A DNA stretch of 64,000 bases from Bdellovibrionaceae bacterium UBA1609 (GTDB lineage: Bacteria; Bdellovibrionota; Bdellovibrionia; Bdellovibrionales; UBA1609). A program made the position numbers and the translations under genes. Positions within the stretch are counted from its first letter, which is position 1; the number at the start of each line of letters is the position of its first letter. The stretch lies in contig DCMZ01000003.1 of NCBI GenBank assembly GCA_002321895.1, positions 124,001 to 188,000 of the forward strand. The letters run 5' to 3'. The notes beneath the pieces were generated by a model. The model made no database searches, was not told where the DNA came from, and saw nothing but the letters and a program-made list of their open reading frames with translations. Of this stretch, positions 51,547 through 60,653 are shown piece after piece.

Positions 51547-52320
51547 ATGAATAAGAAATTATCGAGAAGAAATCTATTTAAAGCGAGCGCGGGGCTTGCT
51601 GGAACACTATTGGGTGGCAAAGCTCTGGCACAAGTATGTTCATCTACCACTGCGCGACAGGCCCTGGGTCCGTTTTTCCCAAACGAAGGAACACCTGAAA
51701 TACCCGTAAAAGAGGACAACAGCCCAGGACTGCCCATTCATTTGGCCAATGACAACGATCTCACATTTGTTAGAGGTATTGGCGGTCATGCTCAAGGCCA
51801 AACAGTTATCATAAAGGGGACTGTAACAGATGAAGACTGTCACCCGTTATCCAATGCTCGTATCGTAATTTGGCAGGCTTCTCATACTGGCAAATATAAC
51901 CACTTACGCGATGGCACCGACACAAGATTTCAACATCCTGAAACTGGCCAGTGGATCGAAAGAGAATTAGATCCGTCCTTTCAGTTTTGGGGCCAATCTA
52001 CAAGTGATGCAAATGGCGAATATGCTTTTAAAACCATTGTGCCCGGCTTTTACCCAGCTGATTTAAGAAATCGCTGGTACCGCCCACCGCATATACATTT
52101 TATGATTTCCGCTATGGGATTTCCACAATTAGTCACTCAAATGTATTTCAAAGGTGAAGATATTAATAACAATGACTTTATTCAAGAACTCAACCAAAAA
52201 GATTATCTGCTACAGGACTCAAGCCTTTCAGAGGAGCAACGAAACAACCTCGTCGTTGAATTTACGCCCAATCCGGAAGGAACACTTGAAGGCACATTTA
52301 ACATTACGATGAAGAGATAG
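51547..52320 (+). CDS. Tat-exported intradiol ring-cleavage dioxygenase-like protein
   Basis: 257 residues. Twin-arginine signal (SRRNLFKASAGLAGTLLGG). The mature domain has the intradiol dioxygenase pattern: RQALGPFFPNEGTPE, ASHTGKYNHLRDG (first Tyr of the Fe(III) site), DANGEYAFKTIVPGFYP, and RWYRPPHIHFMI with the second Tyr and two His ligands. Dioxygenases of catechol or protocatechuate are cytosolic and dimeric; a Tat-exported, short single-domain form is a different branch, sometimes called dioxygenase-like extracellular proteins. Regulated probably by the divergent LysR. Confidence 0.83.
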   Translation: MNKKLSRRNLFKASAGLAGTLLGGKALAQVCSSTTARQALGPFFPNEGTPEIPVKEDNSPGLPIHLANDNDLTFVRGIGGHAQGQTVIIKGTVTDEDCHPLSNARIVIWQASHTGKYNHLRDGTDTRFQHPETGQWIERELDPSFQFWGQSTSDANGEYAFKTIVPGFYPADLRNRWYRPPHIHFMISAMGFPQLVTQMYFKGEDINNNDFIQELNQKDYLLQDSSLSEEQRNNLVVEFTPNPEGTLEGTFNITMKR

Positions 52321-52382
52321 AGTAAATGGAGTTCGTAGCCCGCAACACCAATACCAAGTATAATAATTTGAAAGAAAAGTAG

Positions 52383-52475
52383 TGCACTCCCCTGCCTTCG
52401 AACTTACAATTCCAAAGATCGCCTCTGGCATCCTTTGGGGATGCGGGGCAACGGAAAAAGGGACATGGTACCTTT
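52383..52475 (+). repeat. Dispersed repeat, long copy R5
   Basis: Near-identical partner of R4, with the core at 52448-52471. It ends 15 bases before the TTG start of the ATP-grasp gene, and its last bases run into the AAGGAGAG ribosome-binding site. Confidence 0.85.
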
Positions 52476-52490
52476 AAGGAGAGTGACACT

Positions 52491-53930
52491 TTGAAAAATG
52501 AAATTAAACTTATAACACCGGATAACTTTGAGCCTGAGGATCACTTCTATCCAAAGGCTCTTAATTCACAAATGCATACACTGGTGAATCATTTTTTTAA
52601 TTTAGACCACACACGCCTGATTAAGCGCTATCAACATCTCAACCCACAAGTGGACGGAGAAAAACTAAAAGTCGTGTTAAACACACCCACAAAACATTTT
52701 TTTTGGGGTGGGGCCGACTTGTTTTGTGTGACCACCGAAGCCGGCGACCGAAGAATGGCGGTTCTAGAAACCAACTCCTGCCCCTCGGGGCAAAAATCAA
52801 TGCCCATCCGCTCCTATGGAGACGAGCATCGAGGCTATAGAAACCTCATAGAACAATCTTTTATTCCAACACTTAAAAAGCGCCGACTCCCGGAGGGAAA
52901 GCTTGCCGTCATTTATGACAAAAACTATATGGAGACCTCCGGATACGCACAGACCATTGCCGATCTCACCGGAGAAGACGTTTACCTTATCCCTCATTTT
53001 AATGGCGAAGAGCAGTTTATACGTTTTGACGACGGAATAATGATTGCCACTCTCCCCACTGGCGAAGAACAGCCCATTCGAGCCGCCTTCAGGTACGTAA
53101 CACAAAAGCCTTGGAACCGAATTCCTGTGGATAGCCGCACTTTTATTTTTAATGGTGTTTTGGCCTGCCTCTCTGGAGGGAGAAATAAACTTGTTGGTAA
53201 CAAAGCTTACGAGCTGTTTAACTCCGAGCTCGCTCAATCCGGCTTAAGAATTTACATGCCTGAAACTGTGAAAGACGTGAGCAAATTAGAAGTGCCCCTT
53301 TGGGTGCAAAGGTTCGGTGGCCGAGCTGTAGTGAAAAACCCCTACTCCAATGCGGGCCAGGGCGTTTATACACTCACATCCGAGAGAGAGCTTGAAAATT
53401 TTATGGAAGAGGATCATGACTATGATCAATTTATCGTACAAAGTTTGATTGGTCATCACAACTGGAGCTCCACTGGCAGTGAAGGGCGCTTCTTTCACGT
53501 AGGCACTGTGCCTGATAAAAAGAACAATATTTATATTTCAGATCTTAGAGTTATGGTTTACAGCACCCCGCAAGGTTTCCGCCCTTGTGCGCTCTACGCA
53601 CGTCGAGCTAAATCCCCTATGGAAGAAGTAGCCCCCGAGGACAGCTGGAGTGTTTTAGGTACAAACCTATCGGTAAAACAAGGTAAGAACAGCTGGGACT
53701 CTGAAACTCAGCGGTTGCTTCTTATGGATCAAAAGGATTTTAACCGATTGGGCCTGGGGTTAGATGATCTTATTGAAGCCTATGTACAAACCGTATTAAG
53801 TATCGCCGCCATTGATCGAATGTCTCAAAATTTAATCAACAAAAAGGGTAAATTTCGTCGGAAGCTTTTTACTTCGTTAGATAATGACCCCGCACTTACC
53901 AATGAACTCATGTCCGTGGAAAAACAATGA
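52491..53930 (+). CDS. ATP-grasp-like ligase, unknown substrate
   Basis: 479 residues, TTG start at 52491 with AAGGAGAG well placed. ATP-grasp features: VVKNPYSNAGQGVYT (glycine-rich ATP loop), a preceding VPLWVQRFGGRA strand, and a Mg-binding region near YISDLRVMVYS. N-terminal part includes KHFFWGGADLFCVTTEAG and LETNSCPSGQKSMPIRSYG, perhaps the substrate side. Such enzymes form amide or peptide bonds between a carboxylate and an amine. The stop overlaps the aspartoacylase-like gene by 4 bases (ATGA), so the two likely act on the same molecule. Confidence 0.7.
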   Translation: MKNEIKLITPDNFEPEDHFYPKALNSQMHTLVNHFFNLDHTRLIKRYQHLNPQVDGEKLKVVLNTPTKHFFWGGADLFCVTTEAGDRRMAVLETNSCPSGQKSMPIRSYGDEHRGYRNLIEQSFIPTLKKRRLPEGKLAVIYDKNYMETSGYAQTIADLTGEDVYLIPHFNGEEQFIRFDDGIMIATLPTGEEQPIRAAFRYVTQKPWNRIPVDSRTFIFNGVLACLSGGRNKLVGNKAYELFNSELAQSGLRIYMPETVKDVSKLEVPLWVQRFGGRAVVKNPYSNAGQGVYTLTSERELENFMEEDHDYDQFIVQSLIGHHNWSSTGSEGRFFHVGTVPDKKNNIYISDLRVMVYSTPQGFRPCALYARRAKSPMEEVAPEDSWSVLGTNLSVKQGKNSWDSETQRLLLMDQKDFNRLGLGLDDLIEAYVQTVLSIAAIDRMSQNLINKKGKFRRKLFTSLDNDPALTNELMSVEKQ

Positions 53931-54943
53931 AAAAAGTCGTAGTTATAAAATCAAAAGAAGATCTTAAAATATCCGCACTCAAGCGTGGAGAAATTCATCG
54001 CTTTCACGTACACCTGTCCGATAATTCATTGGGTGTACCTTGGCGTCTACCAGTCATTGTTGTACACGGACAAGAGAAGGGACCAAGTCTTGGAATCACT
54101 GCCGCGCTACATGGTAACGAGCTCAATGGCATTTCTACGATTTTTAAGCTCATTGAGAAGGTCAATCCTAAAAAAATGAAAGGCACCCTAATACTTTGCC
54201 CGATTGCAAATGTCCCAGGGTACCTAATGAACCAAAGAAAATTTGAGGACAATATTGATCTCAATCGAATCATGCCTGGACGACCCAGCGGACCAGCATC
54301 TGATATCTATGCTCATCACCTTACACAAAAGATCGTTAAGAAATTTGACTATCTTTTAGATTTACATACAGCCAGTCACGGACGAGTGAATAGTCTTTAC
54401 ATAAGAGCGGATCTCTCTACTGAAGAAACGAGAAACTTGGCCTACCTACAACACCCGCAAATCATCGTGCAAAAATATGATGAAAAAGGAACCCTTAGAG
54501 CTTGGGCCAACAGCCAAGGCATTCCTGCCATTACCGTTGAAATTGGAAACTCCAATGCCTTTCAACACACTCTCATCGATGAGACTCTTGATGGGGTCAT
54601 AAATACGATGAAGCATTTAAAAATGCTTCGCGGTCGACCTACAAACATGGTTACGGATGCCGTGGTTTGCGATAACTCCTATTGGATATATTCTACAAAA
54701 GGGGGCATCGTCGATGTGTTTCCTCAACTCACTGAAAAAGTGAAAGAGGGGCAAGAGATCGCACTGGTTTATGATGTTTTTGGACAAGTCAAAGAGCGGA
54801 TCAAAGCGGATAAGTCGGGAGTAGTCATTGGAAAGAATGTGGCCCCCAATTGCTCTGCCGGAACTCGAATATTGCATCTAGGCGTAGATCGAATTCAGCC
54901 GTCTGCCAGCTCCATTCCAGGCGAGGAGAGCTTCAAAGACTAA
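53927..54943 (+). CDS. Succinylglutamate desuccinylase/aspartoacylase-family zinc hydrolase
   Basis: 338 residues. M14-type zinc hydrolase: LHGNELNG gives the His and Glu ligands, LDLHTAS the third His, and EIGNSNAF the catalytic Glu. It hydrolyses N-acyl bonds of amino acids or related deacylations. The C-terminal ~100 residues form a beta-barrel domain (GGIVDVFPQLTEKVKEGQEI). Coupled by a 4-base overlap to the ATP-grasp gene upstream: synthesis and hydrolysis of one amide compound, or sequential steps, are the likely relation. Confidence 0.82.
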   Translation: MKKVVVIKSKEDLKISALKRGEIHRFHVHLSDNSLGVPWRLPVIVVHGQEKGPSLGITAALHGNELNGISTIFKLIEKVNPKKMKGTLILCPIANVPGYLMNQRKFEDNIDLNRIMPGRPSGPASDIYAHHLTQKIVKKFDYLLDLHTASHGRVNSLYIRADLSTEETRNLAYLQHPQIIVQKYDEKGTLRAWANSQGIPAITVEIGNSNAFQHTLIDETLDGVINTMKHLKMLRGRPTNMVTDAVVCDNSYWIYSTKGGIVDVFPQLTEKVKEGQEIALVYDVFGQVKERIKADKSGVVIGKNVAPNCSAGTRILHLGVDRIQPSASSIPGEESFKD

Positions 54944-55031
54944 TACCAGCCATAAGATATCGCCTAGAGGGTGTATAAAAAATCCAACGACCTTGAGCTC
55001 ACCAATCAATGGCAATAAGTTATTGCCATAA

Positions 55032-55733
55032 ATGTTAAAATTTATCTTTCTCCCCCTAGTATTGCTTTGGTTTTTGACTACAGCGCAGGCCGAAACCTGT
55101 AGTTCCTTATTCAGTTCCCCTAACTGGATGGGCACTTTTGTAAAATCATTGGAGCGTTTGAATCCAGAAACCATAACCCACGCCAAAACACTGGAAGAAT
55201 TGATTTATGATTTAAAAATTGAACAGTATCGTTACTCCCATGACTACATCATTGTGGGTCGCGGAAAAGAATTTTTACAAGACACTCATGCGGCTTATCT
55301 CATTTTAAAAAATTCAAAAGCCCATGATTTAGATTCTATCTCACTCGAGCAACTCACAGAGTTTTACACCAATGGGTTACAGGGTCTCATTGATAGAGCT
55401 TACATGACCATACTTCAAGTTAAGGCACATACACTTCTTTACGGTGAGCCGCTGTCTATATCTGATTTAAAACGAGAACATGTCAACGACCTAACAAATT
55501 ACCTTTACGAATTGAACCGCGTGCCTACACACCCGAACGAGAGAACTGTAAACGCAGAAGAGGCACTAGAATATTTAGCAGAGATAAAAGCTCCCTCGAA
55601 GCGAGAACTTCAAGACAAAGCGTTTTTAGATAAAGAAAAAGTTCGATTTTGCTGCGCCAATCGATTGGGTGGTTGCAGACTTTGCCCAAATAATAGAGCC
55701 ACTCTCCGTAGTGCAAAAAATTCTGCCGAATAA
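55032..55733 (+). CDS. Secreted Cys-rich protein, unknown function
   Basis: 233 residues with a signal peptide (1-20, ending AQA). The mature protein starts ETCSSLF, is largely helical and acidic to residue ~190, and ends with a short Cys cluster (RFCCANRLGGCRLCPNN) with four Cys in 12 residues, which may bind metal or form disulphides. No family recognised. It begins 88 bases after the aspartoacylase gene. Confidence 0.55.
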   Translation: MLKFIFLPLVLLWFLTTAQAETCSSLFSSPNWMGTFVKSLERLNPETITHAKTLEELIYDLKIEQYRYSHDYIIVGRGKEFLQDTHAAYLILKNSKAHDLDSISLEQLTEFYTNGLQGLIDRAYMTILQVKAHTLLYGEPLSISDLKREHVNDLTNYLYELNRVPTHPNERTVNAEEALEYLAEIKAPSKRELQDKAFLDKEKVRFCCANRLGGCRLCPNNRATLRSAKNSAE

Positions 55734-56129
55734 AAGACCAGTCCACCTAGACCCGTTGAATCACTTCTTTTAACTAGTTCTATAATTTATTTTAATATTC
55801 ACTCTCTTTCTATTTTGGAAACTCAAGTATAGACATCGACTTGATTAAAAACTTTTAAGTCATTGTTTAAACGATTAAGTGAACGTTTAAACTCCTTAAG
55901 AGATAGACGGATAGGGCCTTTCATAGAACATCATTTTTGAAACAATAATTTTTAGATAGAAATTTTCCATTCTTTGTTTAAAAAAAGATCTCTATTTATT
56001 TTTAGACCGGATTCCAAAGAGAAAATCGACTCTTTTATGCAATGATCTTCTAAAAAAATGGGTTGCTCGTTACCCTATTCTCATTGAAACTTTCTATTCA
56101 GAGAAAAATCATCAATCAGGAGAAGAAAT
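55734..56129. other. Long AT-rich region before the porin gene, with paired GTTTAAAC sites
   Basis: No gene visible. Two identical 8-base palindromes, GTTTAAAC at 55865-55872 and 55885-55892, have start points 20 bases apart (two helical turns). They lie about 240 bases before the porin start, suggesting a protein-binding site. AGGAG precedes the porin ATG. Otherwise nothing seen. Confidence 0.5.
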
Positions 56130-57302
56130 ATGAATTCTTTGCGATTTATCTTCTTGGCCGCGGCAATGAGTGCTTCTGTCGCCCAAGCAGCTCCCAAAAC
56201 GAGTATCTATGGTTACGTTGAGGGATATTACGAAAAAGTGGATGACACTCCATCTGTTAACACAACGACTCCATCTGAAAATCCAGGAGAGTTCCAAGTT
56301 CCTAACTTGAATGTAATGATTCAAAGTGTAGGCGACGGCACAAAGGCCTACATCAACTTAAGCGGAGCTGACGCTGGCACTGTAAATGTAAACAACGCAT
56401 GGGCTGAAATGGATCTTCATGGGGAAATGGTTCGCTTCAGAATCGGTAAGCTTTACCGTCCTTTTGGTCTCTATAACGAAATGTTGGATGCCGTCCCAAC
56501 CTACATTGGTATTGAGTCACCAGAATTATACGACTCTGACCACCTCATGTTATCGCGTGAAACCAATATGATGATTCACGGTCGTCTCGCTGCTGGACCG
56601 GGCTTTTTAAACTGGTCCCTTACCACTGGAAATGATGATGCCATCGACACCAACACTCCACTCGGTGTGGATTTAAGATGGAATATGGGAAGTAAATGGT
56701 TAGTTGGTGCCAGCTACTACACTTCCGGTGGAAAAGTGGGCTATGACAGTGACTTCAAAGGTGGAGTTCTACCTTACTGGACTGAAGACGAATACAGCGT
56801 AAGTGGTATTTATGGTCAGTACAGAGACGAGTCATGGACTGTTCAAGTGGCTTACTACGCCTCAAGCCATGAAGGAACACGGGCCTCAGACATCTGTACA
56901 AACACTTTGGATGACAGATTGAACGAGCGCTTTAACTGTAGCGGAACACCTGATTTAAATGGTGAGTTCGATGCGAAAACTTATTATATACGAGCTGGAT
57001 ATGACGTTTACCTTAAGTCGGGCACTCTCACTCCTTACGTGCAATACGACTATTATGAAAACCCAGAAATGCTACCTGTTAAGTCCGAAGGTGGAGACAA
57101 CGAGGCCGGAATATCTAATGATGGCTCTTTCGTTAAAGCCACTTTAGGTACTGTTTACAGACCACAGGCCAACTTGGCATTGAAATTAGATTATTCTCAA
57201 CATATTCAAGAAGTCGATACGGTTTCTAACTCAACCATAGATGGTGACTCAGAGAACTACGGCGAAGTTCGTTTCTCATTCAGTTACTTCTGGCAGCTTT
57301 AA
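56130..57302 (+). CDS. Outer-membrane porin-like protein
   Basis: 390 residues, signal peptide 1-20 (AQA). Mature sequence is a continuous series of amphipathic strands rich in Tyr, Gly and Asp (SIYGYVEGYYEKVDD, RFRIGKLYRPFGLYNE, KTYYIRAGYDVYLKSG). FRIGKLYRPFG resembles phosphate/solute-specific porin barrels. It ends in aromatic-rich FSFSYFWQL; a C-terminal Leu is acceptable. Followed 13 bases later by a small PstS-like gene, so both may belong to one uptake system. Confidence 0.75.
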   Translation: MNSLRFIFLAAAMSASVAQAAPKTSIYGYVEGYYEKVDDTPSVNTTTPSENPGEFQVPNLNVMIQSVGDGTKAYINLSGADAGTVNVNNAWAEMDLHGEMVRFRIGKLYRPFGLYNEMLDAVPTYIGIESPELYDSDHLMLSRETNMMIHGRLAAGPGFLNWSLTTGNDDAIDTNTPLGVDLRWNMGSKWLVGASYYTSGGKVGYDSDFKGGVLPYWTEDEYSVSGIYGQYRDESWTVQVAYYASSHEGTRASDICTNTLDDRLNERFNCSGTPDLNGEFDAKTYYIRAGYDVYLKSGTLTPYVQYDYYENPEMLPVKSEGGDNEAGISNDGSFVKATLGTVYRPQANLALKLDYSQHIQEVDTVSNSTIDGDSENYGEVRFSFSYFWQL

Positions 57303-57315
57303 GGAGAGGTACACA

Positions 57316-57729
57316 ATGAATAAGTTACTCGTAATAATATTTTTTCTTTGGGGTGGACTGGCTCATGCTGGCTATGCGGTCATCGCCAATAATGGCATTT
57401 CCGCATCATCAATTTCTAAAACAGATTTGAAGAATGTATTCAATGGCGATATTCAGTCGTTTAGTGGAGCCAATGTTGTTCTTGCCGTTTTGGATTCAGG
57501 TCCCGATTCAGAAGCTTTTTTTGATCAAGTTCTTGGTACTAAGCTACAGGTTTTCGAAAGAGCATGGCTCGAGAAAGCCTTAACTGGTAAAGGAACAGCT
57601 CCTAAAAAGAAAAGTAGTTCTGCTGAGGTAATTAACTTTGTAAGCTCGACACCTGGAGCTATCGGTTTTATTTCCGACAGCGATACAGGTGCTGCATCTG
57701 GCAAGGTTAAGATATTAACTGTTAATTAA
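57316..57729 (+). CDS. Small PstS-like periplasmic protein
   Basis: 137 residues from the ATG at 57316 with AAGGAGAGG upstream; the frame goes back to 57241 inside the porin gene. Signal peptide 1-18 (LAHAG). The mature segment resembles the PBP-like domain found in phosphate-binding proteins (SKTDLKNVFNGDIQSFSGAN, FISDSDTGAASGKVKIL), but is only one lobe in length. Co-transcribed with the porin. Ligand could be phosphate or another oxyanion. Confidence 0.7.
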   Translation: MNKLLVIIFFLWGGLAHAGYAVIANNGISASSISKTDLKNVFNGDIQSFSGANVVLAVLDSGPDSEAFFDQVLGTKLQVFERAWLEKALTGKGTAPKKKSSSAEVINFVSSTPGAIGFISDSDTGAASGKVKILTVN

Positions 57730-57742
57730 AAATAGCGAATTA

Positions 57743-57772
57743 AATCAAGCCCATTTGTTATGCGGCTTGATT
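57743..57772 (+). terminator. Terminator of the porin operon
   Basis: AATCAAGCC pairs with GGCTTGATT (9 bases), then CTCTTTT. The right arm lies within the end of the converging MCP gene, so the hairpin may serve both sides. Confidence 0.6.
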
Positions 57773-59329
57773 CTCTTTTGAAGAGGCTGCTGAGTGGGAT
57801 TTACCCGACAAAGCAGCCTTTTTTATAAATTCACCTTCCGAGTTTACCATTCCTACCATCATTTGTATCTGTACACACAAAGACTGAAGGCCGCTATTTA
57901 ACTTAAGTCCTTCTTCGGATAAATCTTTAATCAAAGTCGCACTTCTTGAGTTTTCGCTCGCCAAATCTGTAAGACCAGATATGGCCTCTAAAGTTTCTCG
58001 TGTGGCCGATTGTTGTTCTAAAGAGGCATTTCCAATTGAATTTAATTTGTCATCAATGGTTTTAATATTTGAATCAATCTTATTAAAGTTTTCCGCAGCC
58101 TGATCACTTCTTTCAATCCCCGCGGCCACCCGATCTGACATCTCTTTTACAACTAACTCCACTTGTCCATGAGCCTTATTTAAAAGTGAATCTATGTCGT
58201 CGGCAGCCTCTCCAGACATATCAGCCAGCTTACCCACTTCTTCGGCCACAACAGCAAATCCTCTACCGTGCCGCCCGGCTTTTGCAGCTTCGATAGAGGC
58301 GTTAAAAGCCAAGAGCTGAGTTTTAAAAACGATGTCGTTAATTACATCTGTCTTTTTTGAGATATTTTCAACGAGCTCCGTAAGCTCGCTCAACTGATTT
58401 TGAGATTCTTCTAATTCACGCATAGCTCCTGTCATTTGTCGCATACTCGTCCCACCAATTTGAGTAGAGTCCAGAGTCTCAACAGACATATTTCTACAAT
58501 CACTCACATGGGAGTTTGTCTGATCTAGCATTGAAGCAATCTCATGTAGAGCAGACAATGATTCTTGTAGAGAAGAATCTTGTTCAGATGCAGAGTTGGA
58601 CAGCTGATTAGAAGAGCTAGAAAGCATACCCACAGATTGTTCATTCTTTCCGATTAAATTGGATAAGGAATTCGCGAAGCCTTCAAGCTGATTCTTAGCA
58701 CCCATGAGGGTAATGTAGGTAATAATGCCAGGGCCAATCAAAAAGATAAGGCTCAATCCAATAAAAATACCTATAAACCAGTTAAGTGTACTACTTAATT
58801 TACTTTCAGAATGCTCAGCCATATTATTTAGTGCTCTCTGAAATTTTTTAATAATTGCATCTTTTTGTTCAATCACCTGATCCAAGCTTTTTACGCCAGC
58901 TTCCCTATCGCCAGTTAAGAAAAGTTTAATAGTTTCCCTTCCAGCCGTATCGAACTTATCAAATTCATGCCGCTGTTCCTTCATGCTCACTACGAACCAT
59001 TGAGTGTCTTTGTTGGCACTTATTAGTTCATCAAACATTACTTTTGCCTCTTTCACCTCTTCATTTAACTCGTTAACAAGTTTCATTACGTCTACATCCG
59101 AACTGGTGAGAAGTGCATATTTAGAACTTATAGATTCGGTTTGCATTTCTGCGGTGAGTATCAATTTTGAATTTTTGGAGTTAAATTTATTGGCATTGTG
59201 TACAATATTTTTTACAGAAACCAGAGAGACCACCCCGAGTAAAGCCAAAACTACAATGGCTAATCCCAATAAACCGTTTGAAAAATAGAGTTTAGCTTGC
59301 ATAGAGAGTTTTCTAAATTTGCGAATCAT
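57758..59329 (-). CDS. Methyl-accepting chemotaxis protein, helical periplasmic sensor
   Basis: 523 residues from the ATG at 59329, preceded by AGGAAG; the frame runs on to 59407. Transmembrane helix 1 (about 16-36), a helical-bundle ligand domain to about residue 185 (four-helix type, LNEEVKEAKVMFDELISANK), transmembrane helix 2 (FIGIFIGLSLIFLIGPGIIT). Signalling tip: INDIVFKTQLLAFNASIEAA, KAGRHGRGFAVVAEEVGKLA, with His in place of the common Glu. No HAMP motif is obvious. Lies between porin genes and the CheA at 61161, and may feed that kinase. Confidence 0.88.
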   Translation of the reverse strand: MIRKFRKLSMQAKLYFSNGLLGLAIVVLALLGVVSLVSVKNIVHNANKFNSKNSKLILTAEMQTESISSKYALLTSSDVDVMKLVNELNEEVKEAKVMFDELISANKDTQWFVVSMKEQRHEFDKFDTAGRETIKLFLTGDREAGVKSLDQVIEQKDAIIKKFQRALNNMAEHSESKLSSTLNWFIGIFIGLSLIFLIGPGIITYITLMGAKNQLEGFANSLSNLIGKNEQSVGMLSSSSNQLSNSASEQDSSLQESLSALHEIASMLDQTNSHVSDCRNMSVETLDSTQIGGTSMRQMTGAMRELEESQNQLSELTELVENISKKTDVINDIVFKTQLLAFNASIEAAKAGRHGRGFAVVAEEVGKLADMSGEAADDIDSLLNKAHGQVELVVKEMSDRVAAGIERSDQAAENFNKIDSNIKTIDDKLNSIGNASLEQQSATRETLEAISGLTDLASENSRSATLIKDLSEEGLKLNSGLQSLCVQIQMMVGMVNSEGEFIKKAALSGKSHSAASSKENQAA

Positions 59330-59555
59330 AAATAGCTTCCTAACCTTCTGGTATTTCAATCCAAAATACTCTTCGGACTTAGAAACTGCCCACTTTAGAA
59401 ATTCCATTTACAATCTCATCAACCCATTTAAACATTAATTTAAAATTAATCTGAAATTAAGAATTCAAAAGACAAAGGTCTTTATGGTGATATAAAATTG
59501 AGATGTAATTATATGATACTGGGAGAAAAGATGACTCCGCAGTGCTACCTAGACT

Positions 59556-60641
59556 TTAAAAAATGAAGTCAACTCCCAGCGAAACCAAATCGCCACTTTT
59601 TTCGTTACCTACCACCGTAGATGCCCCTAAGGGATTGTCGTCTTGCAATTTATTATGAAGCACGTAATCCGCTTTAAAAAGAATTTGCTCCCCCAACTTA
59701 TAATTAAACCCCACCTCAATGGCAGACTCAAAAAGATCCACCCCATCTAAATCCCAATAAGACTGGGAGTAAGTCAATCTTGGCATCCAGTTGTCCATTG
59801 TATAACCATAAATCAAGTAGGCAGAATTGAGGGTTTTACCAATACCTCCATCAACTTCATTATGATTCACTCTATTTATTCCCTCAATCCAAATTAAATT
59901 ATTATTCCTTTTCCATTGAAGCCCTAAAGAGTAGTTATTAAAATTACCTTTTGCCTGAACTCCTTCAACGCCATCAATAGTTAAATCTAAATCCGGTTCC
60001 GAATGTAGATATCCCAACTGCACGTCTAGTAAGCCAACGGATCTACGGTAAGTGAATCCTAGAACATTGCCTTCAGTACCTTCGACATCAGTGATTTCGC
60101 TGGAAAACGACAAGTTAGCTGTTCCTCCATATAAAATAATATGGCTGGATCCAACTTTATAATCTAATGCTAACCCATCAAATCCCGAAAAAGGAATGGT
60201 TTGAGTGAATAAACTGGGGATCTTCCGATAAGGCAAAAGAAATCCAACACTTGCATACTCGTTAGCCAAGACAAATGGAATGAGCTGTCTACCAATGGTA
60301 AAATAAAACTTATTATTTAAACCATAAGTCACGAAGGCCCATTTTGCAGCTAGATCGAAATTTTCATTTGGACTACCGGTCTCAGTCTTCGCTACAAATT
60401 GAGCATTCGCTCTCATTTTATCCGACAACGATGAAGATAGATTAAGACCAAAAAAGCTATCTCTTGTGAACTCCGTTTGCGTACTTTCTGCGGACTCAAT
60501 GAAATAGGACTCATTCATGGATTTGGTCAAGTAGAAGCTACCAAAACCACTCCACTCCACATTGGCCTTCAACATTGGAGTTATAAGAAAAAAGATTAAA
60601 AAAAATATTTGTTTTGAAGAAAAAAAACCAAACTTCCGCAA
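59556..60641 (-). CDS. Outer-membrane porin-like beta-barrel protein
   Basis: 361 residues from a TTG at 60641, with GGGAG five bases upstream; a TTG at 60653 is less well placed. Signal peptide contains SSKQIFFLIFFLITPMLKA. Mature barrel: NVEWSGFGSFYLTKS, FYFTIGRQLIPFVLANEYAS, repeated Tyr/Gly strands, and C-terminal Phe (VSLGVDFIF) as expected for outer-membrane assembly. Resembles porins of about 16 strands. Not clearly homologous to the one at 56130 by eye. Divergent from the cheA operon. Confidence 0.75.
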   Translation of the reverse strand: MRKFGFFSSKQIFFLIFFLITPMLKANVEWSGFGSFYLTKSMNESYFIESAESTQTEFTRDSFFGLNLSSSLSDKMRANAQFVAKTETGSPNENFDLAAKWAFVTYGLNNKFYFTIGRQLIPFVLANEYASVGFLLPYRKIPSLFTQTIPFSGFDGLALDYKVGSSHIILYGGTANLSFSSEITDVEGTEGNVLGFTYRRSVGLLDVQLGYLHSEPDLDLTIDGVEGVQAKGNFNNYSLGLQWKRNNNLIWIEGINRVNHNEVDGGIGKTLNSAYLIYGYTMDNWMPRLTYSQSYWDLDGVDLFESAIEVGFNYKLGEQILFKADYVLHNKLQDDNPLGASTVVGNEKSGDLVSLGVDFIF

Positions 60642-60653
60642 GAGTACTCCCAA

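Noticed and set aside
45359..52475. CRISPR array from the repeated core
   Set aside because: Copies are kilobases apart, in both gene-flanking contexts, with no regular spacers and no cas gene.
44195..52475. Genomic island or prophage
   Set aside because: The stretch holds accessory genes and repeats, but no integrase, phage gene, tRNA-bounded ends or clear shift in composition is visible.
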